From JAXLQL01 sp046331625 (lineage in GTDB: Bacteria; Acidobacteriota; Terriglobia; Bryobacterales; Bryobacteraceae): a DNA stretch of 64,000 nt. The stretch is from contig JAXLQL010000015.1 of the NCBI GenBank assembly GCA_046331625.1, positions 123,948 through 187,947 of the forward strand, read 5' to 3'. Shown in pieces: positions 9,801-18,321 of this stretch. Position 1 is the stretch's first letter; every line of letters starts with the position of its first letter. Position numbers and translations under genes: made by a program. The notes under the pieces were generated by a model. The model was given only the letters and a program-made list of their open reading frames with translations, did not search any database and was not told where the DNA came from.

Positions 9801-10128
9801 CGGAGCCGACTTCGAGAGCCACGTTGATGCCGGCCACCTGGTTGTTGGCGAGCGCGATGTTGGTGCGCTCGAACAGCTTGAAGCCGCTGGCTTCCACCGT
9901 GAGCCGGTAGGTCCCGATCGGCAGCAGGTTGAGCGTGTAGCCGCCGTCGGCGATGGTGGTGGCCGTGGCGGCAAAGCCGGTCGCCGTACTGGTGGCGGTG
10001 ACGCGAGCGGAAGGCACAGCCGCACCGGTGGGATCCGTCACTGTGCCGCGGATACCTGCGGTGATCTGCGCAAAGGCAGTCAAGGAGAAGAACGAGGCGA
10101 GTACGGATAGGAAGAATAAACGCTGCAC
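6814..10128 (-). CDS. Oar-like TonB-dependent receptor with carboxypeptidase-regulatory domain
   Basis: A 1104-residue outer-membrane protein starting at a GTG preceded by GAGGGG. Residues 1-21 form a signal peptide ending AFA. Residues about 22-110 form the carboxypeptidase regulatory-like beta-sandwich (GIRGTVTDPTGAAVPSARV). A plug domain follows (DLPLNGRNPIQLA and GVMNVVTKSGTNEIHGSAWEF), then a long beta-barrel ending in a terminal Phe (GGKYQF). This is the expanded Oar/SusC-like family that is abundant in acidobacteria and is thought to import oligosaccharides or peptides. The substrate is unknown; no SusD partner lies nearby. Confidence 0.9.
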   Translation of the reverse strand: MQRLFFLSVLASFFSLTAFAQITAGIRGTVTDPTGAAVPSARVTATSTATGFAATATTIADGGYTLNLLPIGTYRLTVEASGFKLFERTNIALANNQVAGINVALEVGSVSEKVEVSSGAPLVNTQTTEVGQLIESKQIVDLPLNGRNPIQLATLVNGVSSTRVHTVLLGTDERDASALAVNGNRVTMTQYNLDGGEYAGMRMNAGLNFPNPDAIAEFRFITNNYSAEFGKNPGGVMNVVTKSGTNEIHGSAWEFNRNSNFAARSFFLPRVAPLNQNQFGFSGGGPVIKNKFFFFGTAQWLRVRQGRATTSFSPPTTAERGGDYSAFGRPILDPDNSNTPFPNARIPASRLDPVASKLIGTTPLPNSPDGRFLGAFPEPTNNRQYLLKGDYNINDRSRLTMSWFDDGTLSTSILDFGRNQYPIIGVTGPPAKRSNVAMRNAIANHTHSIRPNMINQFRFGWVRVQWDSTNEGRGPNLIDFGSNFPKQRFLDLPTMSVPGRISQFGGNDLVTLSNDFQFSDMLNHVVGRHNLKMGVEVKRTMLESLSSGNAHGALLPTGAITNNALSDFHLGRSGMFVSNFLGGDYRQHYQAFFFQDDFKVHRNFTLNVGLRYQISNPWYAIETVPLTEGGFVRPVSTLVLGAQSQVFVNAPKGLLYPGDPGIAKGGVNTDKNDFGPRAGLAWDIFGNGKTSIRAAWGLFFTTPQGQATTGVAYSAPFFINFNVPVTPSFVSPIPAALQSAFPVPTSRNMSFRPYMPLTLQGMDPNLKNAQVQQFNFTIQQELPGKIALQAGWVGNSTTGLEYFSHVNPAVYLPGNNPDGTPRSTIANTNNRRVLNLQNPPAAGAPFLYGPMTLGESKGNSNYHSLQVEARKSFTHGVTLLMSFTRAKAIDVASVLLSNGLATDVPQNPGDIRGSRGLAGFDQRNRFVTSLLYTTPSLSRAVGAASNPVLGRFLDHWNFGSIVTLAGGFPFNVTSGVDNSRTAFGADRPNLVGNPFLDTGRSRNDLIARYFNPSAFVLNNVGEFGNYGRNVLIGPGTANVDFTVNKEFPVSERLGKVQVRFEFFNLFNRPGLGNPGGNFSAPAQLGKIVSAGPGRIIQFGGKYQF

Positions 10129-10161
10129 GAGGGCCCCTCGAGCGAAGTATCGCTGGGGGGA

Positions 10162-10167
10162 ATTATA
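10162..10167 (-). promoter_or_regulatory. Candidate -10 box (TATAAT) for the Oar-like receptor gene
   Basis: A perfect TATAAT on the minus strand lies about 35 bases upstream of the GTG start at 10128. No convincing -35 hexamer is placed 16-18 bases further upstream, so only the -10 element is called. Confidence 0.35.
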
Positions 10168-10269
10168 TAGAGGACTGCGCTGGTGCGCTACCCCCCTCCA
10201 GGTGCGAGAAGGTCGAGCAATCGCGGACCGGTCCGCCGCGCGCCCCTGGCAGTGACTCGCGGAGTGATG

Positions 10270-10782
10270 CTAGCCACCGGCCGCTGTTTGACCCGAACGG
10301 ACGGCATTCTTCACGAGGTGCTCACCGAGAAGCAGAAACTGTTCGGCTTGGCAGTCGTCGCCGAATGTGTCGCCTGGAATCTCGAGGCGCAGACGATGAT
10401 CGTCGACGCGGAGCCGTAGCTTCGGGAAGCGATCCTGAGGCCAGCCGCCGCCGAGCAACCGGCCGGCCTCGACAGGCGATTGCGTGTCGATGCGCAGGAA
10501 GGTGGGTACCGTGAAAACCGCTTCGAAGAGAAGCACTGGCACGCTGTCGTCAGCGCCCGGCCGGCTCTCGACGCTATTGAGCCGCGCCGTCCAGTGGTAG
10601 CGGTTCGGCACCAGACATGTCCATTCATCGGACCCTTCGTAGCGCCATCCGTGTAGAGCGGCGCGTTGGGCTCGTGGGGAGGCTGCGGCACGACGAGATC
10701 TCAGGTAGCCGATTCCCACGAAAAGGAGGAGAATTGCGACACCTGTGGCAACAACGAGAGCCGGTTCGTAGAACTGGTCCAT
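10270..10782 (-). CDS. Membrane-anchored hypothetical protein
   Basis: A 170-residue protein with one N-terminal transmembrane helix (VVATGVAILLLFVGIGYL, about residues 9-26) followed by a basic stop-transfer stretch. The rest is a soluble domain of mixed strands with no family I recognise. It lies 47 bases downstream of the TIM-barrel gene on the same strand and could be cotranscribed with it. Confidence 0.65.
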   Translation of the reverse strand: MDQFYEPALVVATGVAILLLFVGIGYLRSRRAAASPRAQRAALHGWRYEGSDEWTCLVPNRYHWTARLNSVESRPGADDSVPVLLFEAVFTVPTFLRIDTQSPVEAGRLLGGGWPQDRFPKLRLRVDDHRLRLEIPGDTFGDDCQAEQFLLLGEHLVKNAVRSGQTAAGG

Positions 10783-10829
10783 CGGCGGGAGAGAACTCGC
10801 GAGCGAGGCAGCGCGGCTGTGCCGCCAGA

Positions 10830-11639
10830 CTACATCTCCGAAATCAACTTCCGCATGTGCTCGAACGATTTGATCATGCCCGGCACCGGCGCCTTGGCAT
10901 TGATCTCGTATTCGAGCATCACTCCGCCGCGGTAGTTCATCTTCTTCAGCGCGGCGAAGATCTCTCGCATCGGCATCGCGCCTTCGCCCACGGCCACCTG
11001 CGCGCTCTTGTCCTTGAGATCTTTCAAGTCCTTCACGTGCATGTCGAGCAACCGTGGACCTGCCAGCTTGAGCGCCTCCACCACATCCACTCCCGTGCGC
11101 GCCGTGTGGCCGATATCGATGCAGCAGCCCACGCGCGGATCGAAGCCCTTGATCGCGTCGAGCACCGATTGCGGCGTGGGGAAGTGCTTGTCCTCGGGAC
11201 CATGGTTGTGGATCGCCGCCTTGATGTTGTACTCCTTGACGAGCTTGTGCACGATCGGTAGAGTCGCATGCGTCGGAGCGCAGACGATCATCGGCATGCC
11301 GGCCGCCTTGGCGTAGTCGAAGTACTTGCGCAGTGCAGCTTCGTCGTTCTCGGAGAGCCCGATGTTGCCGCCGCTCAAGATCGTGAGCCCGGCGTCGCGG
11401 AACTCTTTCACGCCCGCGGCCAACTCCTCCGGCGTGCTCTTGTAACGCAGGTGGAATTCCTTGATACTCACGTATTGCACGCCCATCTGCTTGATAGCCC
11501 CGATCGCTTCCGTGCGCGGCAGTTCGCGAAGCGAGTACGTGGCCACGCCCAGCTTGAACGGAACCTTGTCCTTGCCGGCCTTGGCGGCGAAGGCAGGTGC
11601 GGCAAGCGCGGCCGCGAGGAAGTTGCGTCGAGTCGTCAT
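10830..11639 (-). CDS. Exported sugar phosphate isomerase/epimerase-like TIM-barrel protein
   Basis: A 269-residue member of the xylose isomerase-like/AP-endonuclease-2 TIM-barrel superfamily. The start at 11639 gives MTTRRNFLAAALAAPAFAA, a Tat-like twin-arginine signal; the frame is open further upstream to 11669 but adds nothing recognisable. Likely metal ligands are Glu in SIKEF, His in AIHNHGPE, Asp/His in CIDIGHT and Glu in MLEYE. Acidobacterial genomes encode many such exported isomerases next to Gfo/Idh/MocA oxidoreductases, and one lies 2 kb away. The substrate is unknown. Confidence 0.88.
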   Translation of the reverse strand: MTTRRNFLAAALAAPAFAAKAGKDKVPFKLGVATYSLRELPRTEAIGAIKQMGVQYVSIKEFHLRYKSTPEELAAGVKEFRDAGLTILSGGNIGLSENDEAALRKYFDYAKAAGMPMIVCAPTHATLPIVHKLVKEYNIKAAIHNHGPEDKHFPTPQSVLDAIKGFDPRVGCCIDIGHTARTGVDVVEALKLAGPRLLDMHVKDLKDLKDKSAQVAVGEGAMPMREIFAALKKMNYRGGVMLEYEINAKAPVPGMIKSFEHMRKLISEM

Positions 11640-11700
11640 GCGGCTAGTGTATCCGGTTTCCTCCGCCACGTGCGCGTCCGCCTCTTTGGGGTTTGATACG

Positions 11701-12333
11701 ATGAAGGCGAAGAGTTGCCCGATGCGAGACTACGCAACGATGTCTGATTGGCTCGAGAAAGCTGGTTACCGGTACCTGTGCTACATGAGCTATCAGCACA
11801 ACCCGGTAACTGCGGACTTCGTCGAGCATCTGACCAAGGCTATCAGGGGCGAATTGGGCCTCTACTTCGACAATCCGCAGATTGTCTCGAGTGCCGACCA
11901 GAAGCCGTTGGAATCCGAATGGCGAGACCAGACCGAGCAGGCCCTGACCTCCAGCGTGTCGATGATCGCCGTTTTAGCGCCCACGTACTTCACCAGTGAA
12001 CGATGCGGTCGCGAGTGGGCCGCGATGAAGAGACTCAGTGAACGGAGGCTGGTTCCGTCTCAGTCCGCAATTCTTCCCGTGCTGTTCCGGGGTGACGGAG
12101 GAGACGTACGCAGGGAAATTGAGATGATTGACTTGTCACGAGTCTCGCTGGCGGGACGGTACTATCGCTCGATGGAGTTCAATCGGGCGGTTGTGTCGAT
12201 TGGCGACGCCGTGCTCGACAAGGCAACCTACCTCTTCGAGAACGGGATCCGCGCCGGCGTTCCAGATTTCGTTTTTCCCGAGCAGTCTGCGTTCCCGCAC
12301 CGAACTCCCGAGCCGGTTGCGCTTCGCTGGTAG
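11701..12333 (+). CDS. TIR domain protein
   Basis: A 210-residue protein. After about 20 residues comes a TIR-like fold beginning RYLCYMSYQHN, with IAVLAPTYFTSERCGREW as the segment that holds the putative NAD-hydrolase glutamate (E105). The sequence recalls the TIR-like FxsC group, whose relatives occur with KGGxGR ATPases. The next gene is exactly such an ATPase, 10 bases downstream. The start may be the ATG at 11701, 11722 or 11740; all are in frame. No transmembrane segment is seen. The likely role is an NAD-consuming or signal-transducing effector in defence or stress signalling, by inference from family and context. Confidence 0.82.
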   Translation: MKAKSCPMRDYATMSDWLEKAGYRYLCYMSYQHNPVTADFVEHLTKAIRGELGLYFDNPQIVSSADQKPLESEWRDQTEQALTSSVSMIAVLAPTYFTSERCGREWAAMKRLSERRLVPSQSAILPVLFRGDGGDVRREIEMIDLSRVSLAGRYYRSMEFNRAVVSIGDAVLDKATYLFENGIRAGVPDFVFPEQSAFPHRTPEPVALRW

Positions 12334-12343
12334 GAACTCCGAC

Positions 12344-13696
12344 GTGGAGGTGATCGACCACCCAGGACGCGTCGTAGCCTTCTACTCTTACAAAGGAGGA
12401 GCCGGAAGAACTGCGGCCGTGGCGAATACGGCGGCTGTTCTCGGACGAGCCCATCCGCACGAGCGCGTACTTGCCATCGACTGGGATCTCGAAGCTCCAG
12501 GTCTTCACGGCTACTTTCCGGGTACGCGCGAATTGGCGGATCCACCGCAGGCCGGAGTGGCGGACTATTTCCGAAACCTCGTCGCCTTGATACAGCGCCA
12601 ACCATCTGGCTACCTGAAGGACGAAGGGGCGCCGGAGAAGTTGGAGCGCGAGATTCCGCTGGATCGGTACATTACACGCGACGCGGCTCCTGGCGTGGAT
12701 CTCATGACTGCAGGGCGACACGACGACCCATCCGCGCAGATCGACTGGGCTGATCTTTACCGGAACCACGCGCCAGTTCTTTTGGCAGCGATGAACCACC
12801 TCGCTTCTAAATACCGCTGGTGCCTCATTGATTGCCGATCCGGGCGCTCTGCCTTGTCGAGCATCTGCGTGAACGTGCTGCCGTCGGTAGTGGTGACGGT
12901 TTTCCAAGCCAGTCAACAGAGCCTCCGTGGAACAGCAGAGGTCGTGAAGCGGGTACTCGCGGAACGAACTCTCGCCGGCCGAAGCCCACTGATCATTTAT
13001 CCACTACTGAGCCTCTTGCCATCAGCACAGCCCGCCCTTGTCCGGCAAGCAATCTCACTCTCGAGCGCCGTGTTCGAGGCGGAGTTTCGCGAAGTCTTCC
13101 AACTCGGACGATGCGACCTGCGTTCCTATTTCGAGCGTGTGTCGATTCCCCTCGACTCGCCCAACAGCTTCGAGGAAGGAATCGCGGTGCTCGATGCTCC
13201 AGCCTCGCCCGTCGCCTCGGCTTTCGAGCGCTTTTGCGAGCACCTGAGGCGGCTGGAAAATCCCTGGGAGTCTTTGCAGAGGATATTCGTCTCCTACAGT
13301 CATCGTGATCGTGAGGCGAAGGACCTCATGGTGGAGCAGTTGGCGGCCCTGCAGCGCGAAGGCGTAATCGAGCATGTGTGGGACGACTCGAAGATCAGGC
13401 CCGGCGATCCGTGGGAGCAGGAAATCGAAGACGCCATGGCAGACGCCACGGTTGCGATTTTCCTCGTGTCGGCGCCCTTTCTGAACTCCGAGTTCATCCG
13501 AACGAAAGAGGTACCCACTTTCCTCGAGCGCCGCAGGAGAACAGGTGTGCGGATCATACCGGTTCTCGTCGACCACTGTCCGTGGGAGAAAGCGGAATGG
13601 CTCCGCCGCTTGCAAATGGTCACCAACAATGGAAAGCCCATCACGGGTACTGCCACCAGGAAGAAGCTCTTCGCCAAGTTGGCCCTCGACATCTGA
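12344..13696 (+). CDS. KGGxGR-type ParA/MinD-like ATPase fused to a C-terminal TIR domain
   Basis: A 450-residue two-domain protein. Residues 10-50 contain a deviant Walker A, KGGAGRTA (17-24), and the VLAIDWDLEAPGLHGYF block typical of KGGVGR-motif ATPases of the ParA/MinD class. Residues about 313-450 form a second TIR domain (RIFVSYSHRDREAKD...WEQEIEDAMADATVAIFLVS). I chose the GTG at 12344, which has AGGA 8 bases upstream and lies 10 bases after the TIR gene. The frame is open upstream to 12128, but there it only shadows the TIR gene. The pair would let a nucleotide-switch protein gate TIR activity. Confidence 0.85.
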   Translation: MEVIDHPGRVVAFYSYKGGAGRTAAVANTAAVLGRAHPHERVLAIDWDLEAPGLHGYFPGTRELADPPQAGVADYFRNLVALIQRQPSGYLKDEGAPEKLEREIPLDRYITRDAAPGVDLMTAGRHDDPSAQIDWADLYRNHAPVLLAAMNHLASKYRWCLIDCRSGRSALSSICVNVLPSVVVTVFQASQQSLRGTAEVVKRVLAERTLAGRSPLIIYPLLSLLPSAQPALVRQAISLSSAVFEAEFREVFQLGRCDLRSYFERVSIPLDSPNSFEEGIAVLDAPASPVASAFERFCEHLRRLENPWESLQRIFVSYSHRDREAKDLMVEQLAALQREGVIEHVWDDSKIRPGDPWEQEIEDAMADATVAIFLVSAPFLNSEFIRTKEVPTFLERRRRTGVRIIPVLVDHCPWEKAEWLRRLQMVTNNGKPITGTATRKKLFAKLALDI

Positions 13697-13748
13697 CGGC
13701 AAGCGCCCGGCCTCATATCGGCATAGAATCGTAGAGCAGGTTTCGAGT

Positions 13749-15188
13749 ATGCCTACATTGTCCAGACGTCACTTCTTCTTCGGCGGACTGCTCGCGGGCG
13801 CCGTCCCGCAAGGCGGATTCGGCAGCACCGTTTCCCTCAAGTCGCTCGGCTACAAGTCACCCAACGAAAAGCTGAACATTGCGTCGATCGGCGCGGGCGG
13901 GCGCGCTGCATCCGACATCAACGGCTGCGCCTCGGAAAACATCGTCGCCCTCGCCGACCCCGATTCCAAACGCGCCGCCGCGATGTTCACCAAGTTCGAC
14001 AAGGCCACCCGCTATGCCGACTTCCGCAAGATGCTCGACAAGGAAGCGCGCAACATCGACGCGGTCATCGTCGCCACGCCGGATCACATGCACGCCACCG
14101 GCGCGCTCTGGGCCATGGAACGCGGCAAGCACGTCTACTGTGAGAAGCCGCTCACGCGAACGGTATGGGAAGCGCGCCTGCTCAAGGATGCCGCCGCCAA
14201 ATACAAGGTCGCGACGCAGATGGGCAACCAGGGCTACTCGAACGAAGGCGCGCGCATCGCCGCCGAGATCATCTGGTCCGGTGAGATCGGCAACGTGACC
14301 GAGGTCCACGCCTGGACCAATCGCCCTGTCTGGCCTCAGGGAATCGAAACGCTGCCCAAGGAAGAATCCGTGCCGGATACGCTCGATTGGGATGTGTGGC
14401 TCGGCCCCGCCGCGATGCGGCCCTTCAGTTCCGCCTATGTGCCGTTCAATTGGCGCGGCTGGTTCGATTTCGGATGCGGCGCTCTGGGCGACATGGCTTG
14501 CCACATTCTCGGAGCTCCGAACATGGCGCTGATGCTCGGCGCGCCCACGAGCGTGGAAGTGATCAAGCAGGAAGTCAAGAACCCGCACACATTCCCCAAG
14601 CGATCGGTGACGCGATTCGAATTTCCCGCGCGCGCGAATATGCCGGCCGTGAAGCTCTTCTGGTATGACGGCGCCACCGGACCCGAATTTCGCCCGCAAG
14701 GCGTTGCCGCCGAAGAGCGGCTTATTGGCGGTCCGGGAGCATTCGGTGCGCCCGAAGTGGTGCGCCCACGCGCTCGCTCGGGAGACGCGGCAAGAGCAGA
14801 AGCTCCGGCCAGGCCCGCAGGTCCGCCTCCGGAAAACAACGGCGCCGTGTTCGTCGGCGACAAAGGCATCCTCACTACGGATACCTACGCGGCAAACGTG
14901 CGCCTGCTGCCCGAGTCTCGCCACAAAGAGTACAAGGTGCCGCCGCAGTACCTGACTCGCTCACCAGGACATCATCGGGACTGGATCCGCGCCTGCAAAG
15001 GCGGCGAGCGTTCGTGCTCGGATTTCTCCATTGCCGGTCCGCTCACCGAATGGATCGTGCTCGGCTCCATCGCGCTCCATTTCGAAGGCAAGCTCGAGTG
15101 GGACGCCGCGCACATGCGCTTCACCAACAACACCGAGGCGAATCGCTACGTGAAACCGAAATTCCGCAAGGGCTGGCAACTGGGTTAG
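13749..15188 (+). CDS. Tat-exported Gfo/Idh/MocA family oxidoreductase
   Basis: A 479-residue NAD(P)-binding oxidoreductase. The ATG at 13749 gives MPTLSRRHFFFGGLLAG, a Tat signal. The Rossmann fold begins KLNIASIGAGGRAASDING, and the family EKP motif is present (HVYCEKPLTRT). A Pro/Ala/Arg-rich insertion around residues 335-360 is typical of acidobacterial and planctomycete members. The usual role is redox at a sugar or inositol carbon in the periplasm. It follows the TIR-ATPase gene after 52 bases but is probably functionally unrelated. Confidence 0.9.
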   Translation: MPTLSRRHFFFGGLLAGAVPQGGFGSTVSLKSLGYKSPNEKLNIASIGAGGRAASDINGCASENIVALADPDSKRAAAMFTKFDKATRYADFRKMLDKEARNIDAVIVATPDHMHATGALWAMERGKHVYCEKPLTRTVWEARLLKDAAAKYKVATQMGNQGYSNEGARIAAEIIWSGEIGNVTEVHAWTNRPVWPQGIETLPKEESVPDTLDWDVWLGPAAMRPFSSAYVPFNWRGWFDFGCGALGDMACHILGAPNMALMLGAPTSVEVIKQEVKNPHTFPKRSVTRFEFPARANMPAVKLFWYDGATGPEFRPQGVAAEERLIGGPGAFGAPEVVRPRARSGDAARAEAPARPAGPPPENNGAVFVGDKGILTTDTYAANVRLLPESRHKEYKVPPQYLTRSPGHHRDWIRACKGGERSCSDFSIAGPLTEWIVLGSIALHFEGKLEWDAAHMRFTNNTEANRYVKPKFRKGWQLG

Positions 15189-15283
15189 GTGTCGCGGGGC
15201 AATGTCTGCCCCCCCAAACGAACCATTGTTTTCCCGTCGAACTGGGTGTAATCTGGGCTCAGGGTAGGAGTCCGGAGGACACC

Positions 15284-18238
15284 ATGAGTTCCGACTCCGA
15301 TGGCAGGCGCTCACTGCTCCTGGCCGCGCTATTTTTATCTGCTTCCGCTGCGAACGCGCAGAGCCCGTCGCTTTCCGCCGTTCTGAATGCCGGCGACTAC
15401 ACGGACCGCATTGCGCCCGGCGCCATCGTCTCCATCTATGGCCAGAATCTGGCTACGGCAACGAAGGTCGCCTCGTCGGCTCCGCTGCCAACCGCGATCG
15501 ACAGTGCCTCGGTTGAGATAGCGTCCGGCTCGCAGACACTGCCTCTGCCGCTCTTCTTCGTTTCCACTGGCCAGATCAACGCGCAGATCCCATACGGCAT
15601 CACCGGCGCCTGGCAGGTTCGCGTCAAGAACGCACGCGGAACCAGCGCCGCAGCGAGCATCACCATCGTGCCCTGCGCGCCGCGGATGTTCACCCTTTCG
15701 CAAGACGGCAAAGGCGACGCGGTTGTGCTTCATGCCGACTATTCGCTCGTCACGGCATCGTCTCCCGCGAAAGCCGGAGAAGTCGTGGTGGTCTATCTCA
15801 CTGGACTCGGCGAAGTGGATCCACCCGTGGCCGCCGGAACGCCCGCTGGTGATGGAAGCGCTGCCTCGCCGGTCAACTACGCCGTCAACGAGCCGCTCGT
15901 CACCGTGGCTGGTCAGCCCGCGCGCCTCTACTTCGCTGGGCTAGCTCCTTACTTCGCCGGACTCTACCAACTCAACATCCAAATCCCGCGCTCGGTTCCC
16001 ACCGGATCGAGCCGGCTCGCCATCGCCGCCGCGCAAACCACCGCGCAAGACAACGTCAGCCTGCCCGTGGTGTCTTCCTGGGTGCAGGAGAAATCAGCCG
16101 TTCTCGGATCGGCCGGCGGTAGTCTCTCCACCGGGGCCGCTTCGGTCTCGTTCGCCTCGGGCGCGCTGGCTGCCGGATCGAGTATCACGCTGTTTCGCGA
16201 CGCTGCTCCCGAACTTGGCGCCAACGAGCGATATCGTGGTTCCGCCGTGATCGGAATCGCTGGCGTGCCCGAAACGCTGGGCGCGCCGATGACCGTGAGT
16301 CTCGCGCTCGATAAGCCCGTTCCCGCGGGCACTACGCCGCTGGTTGCGGCGGAGATCAATGGGCAAGTCTCGTTCCTCGATGCGACCGTCAACGGCACCC
16401 AAGCGTCCGTCACGATTCCCGCGCTTACCGCGAAACCCGCGATCGCGCTCGACCGGACCGCCAGCTCCGATCTCAAGTCCGCCGAAGCGATGCGCAACAC
16501 CTGGATCTTCTGGGCCGTCAGCGGCTATTGGGCAATCAAGAGTTCCAAAGGACATTTCCGCGTCATCTATCCGGTAGCCGACGTTGTGGATAACGGCGCC
16601 GAACAGGTGGCCGAAGCTCTCGAGAGCGCGTATTCGAAAATCGAGTCGCTCGGCTTCGACTGGTCCCGCCGCAACGGCATCTCGGCATGGCCCATTGACG
16701 TGTCGATCGAATGGTTCGAGGGCGATCGCAAAGACCGCTGGGGCGAAGAAGGATCGGCCAAACTCGGAGTGCAACGCCAGGGGATCAACCTCAACGCCTA
16801 TAAGCTCGGCTCGCGCCCGAACATCGAGACCATGCGCATCGCCGCCGGTCACGAGCTCTTTCACTTGATGCAAAATCTCTATGACCTCGAGTACGCTCCC
16901 AGCACGTGGCTCTGGCTCGAGGAAGCGGCCTCCACTTGGCTCGAACGCCGGCTCACTACCGACGCTACCTACATCCCCGCCACGGTTTCGCCCGTCAATT
17001 CCGGATCCACCAACTATGGATTCTTCTCGCGCCGTGGACTCGAGTACTCTCCCGGTAATCCCGAGACCGTGCAGAACCACGGCTACGGCGCATCGATGTT
17101 TCTCGAATCGATCTCGCGCCGCCACGGCGAACAGGTGATCGCGCGAATCGTGAAAGAGATGAACGTGCGCGCCATCGGCGTGTTTGCTGGACCGCGCTCC
17201 TCGCCGGTGCAAGCGATAGCCAGCATTACTGGCGACGCCGGCCTCGAGTGGCAGCAGTTCTGCGAGAGCTACATGGCGCGGCAGGTTTACGGATCGAAGC
17301 CCGAGTTCCCCACCGCGGACCTCATCGTTTCCGGCGGCGAAGCTTATCGCTGGACCTCAGCCACGGATCCCGGTCCGCGCTGGGAGCGTCGCTACCAGGA
17401 CCTTTCGGCACGCCTCTTCTACGTCGATTTGCGCGGTCCGCAGTTCCCGGCCAACACCAAGCTCACCATCTCGCTCGATGGCGGCGGACCCACCGCCTCG
17501 GCCATCGTCTACCGCACCTCGACGAGCGAGTGGACGCGGCTCGCTGTCGTGCGCGAGCCTTCTTTCCAAATAGCGAACGTCGAGACGCTGGTCGCGCAAG
17601 GCCAACGGCTCGTCATCATGGTGGTCAACTCGCGCGCCGTGGCGCCCTTCACCACCTTTACTCCGCTCACGCTGAGCGTGCGCACCGGTGACGACCGGCT
17701 GAGCTGGCTTCGCCGCACGCGCTTCTTCTTCTGGACGGCGCGCATGACCAACTGCTTCGCCGATACCGCGGGCAAGGAAACCTGCACCGGCGACGATCCG
17801 CTGTTCAGCAATGACTCGCTGCTCGCGGCCGGGACCTTTACGCCCTCGATGGCCTGGAGCGGGCGCTCGTTCTTCCTCAACGGCACCACTGGCGTGATGC
17901 ACGATCAAGGCGGCAACTTCAAACTCGATATCCAAGGCGAAGTGAGTGAAGACGGCCTCATGCTCAAACATGTCTCGATGAAGGTGCAAAACCGCGATCG
18001 CGATGGGTTGCTCGTCTACGACAATGACATCGAGATCTTCGACTTTCCTCTCGACGCCCGGCAGGCCGGAGACACCCGCGCGGTCTATCAAACATACTCA
18101 CCGCCGGATTGGTCAAAACTCATCAAGATCAACAAACGCAGTACCTACGGTACGCTCAACGGACAGCCTCGCGAGGTGCGGCGCTACACGCGAACATCTG
18201 CGGTTTCGTCGGCGTGGGCGATCTTCGGTACGCAATGA
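15284..18238 (+). CDS. Secreted TIGR03437-domain protein with a gluzincin-like metallopeptidase region
   Basis: A 984-residue exported protein; the ATG at 15284 has a good GGAGG ribosome-binding site. After a signal peptide ending ANAQ, residues about 27-260 form the Solibacter-type TIGR03437 domain (VLNAGDYTDRIAPGAIVSIY, VYLTGLGEVDPP, YFAGLAPYFAGLYQLNIQIP). That domain usually sits at protein C-termini but is N-terminal here. Further on, H523-E-L-F-H527 followed by WLEEAASTW (E546/E547) gives an HExxH plus downstream Glu layout of gluzincin metallopeptidases. The last 300 residues are beta-rich and unassigned. The likely role is extracellular proteolysis or surface binding. Confidence 0.8.
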   Translation: MSSDSDGRRSLLLAALFLSASAANAQSPSLSAVLNAGDYTDRIAPGAIVSIYGQNLATATKVASSAPLPTAIDSASVEIASGSQTLPLPLFFVSTGQINAQIPYGITGAWQVRVKNARGTSAAASITIVPCAPRMFTLSQDGKGDAVVLHADYSLVTASSPAKAGEVVVVYLTGLGEVDPPVAAGTPAGDGSAASPVNYAVNEPLVTVAGQPARLYFAGLAPYFAGLYQLNIQIPRSVPTGSSRLAIAAAQTTAQDNVSLPVVSSWVQEKSAVLGSAGGSLSTGAASVSFASGALAAGSSITLFRDAAPELGANERYRGSAVIGIAGVPETLGAPMTVSLALDKPVPAGTTPLVAAEINGQVSFLDATVNGTQASVTIPALTAKPAIALDRTASSDLKSAEAMRNTWIFWAVSGYWAIKSSKGHFRVIYPVADVVDNGAEQVAEALESAYSKIESLGFDWSRRNGISAWPIDVSIEWFEGDRKDRWGEEGSAKLGVQRQGINLNAYKLGSRPNIETMRIAAGHELFHLMQNLYDLEYAPSTWLWLEEAASTWLERRLTTDATYIPATVSPVNSGSTNYGFFSRRGLEYSPGNPETVQNHGYGASMFLESISRRHGEQVIARIVKEMNVRAIGVFAGPRSSPVQAIASITGDAGLEWQQFCESYMARQVYGSKPEFPTADLIVSGGEAYRWTSATDPGPRWERRYQDLSARLFYVDLRGPQFPANTKLTISLDGGGPTASAIVYRTSTSEWTRLAVVREPSFQIANVETLVAQGQRLVIMVVNSRAVAPFTTFTPLTLSVRTGDDRLSWLRRTRFFFWTARMTNCFADTAGKETCTGDDPLFSNDSLLAAGTFTPSMAWSGRSFFLNGTTGVMHDQGGNFKLDIQGEVSEDGLMLKHVSMKVQNRDRDGLLVYDNDIEIFDFPLDARQAGDTRAVYQTYSPPDWSKLIKINKRSTYGTLNGQPREVRRYTRTSAVSSAWAIFGTQ

Positions 18239-18321
18239 TTCTTTGACACAATGATGCCGGGCTTTGCGGCTCGAGCCAACGCGGGCGTACAATGGCGGGT
18301 CGCACCAGGAGTTTGCTCCTC

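Noticed and set aside
12128..12343. Upstream extension of the KGGxGR ATPase gene
   Set aside because: The extra 72 codons are read out of frame through the TIR gene and have no domain character; a GTG at 12344 with AGGA at the right distance explains the start.
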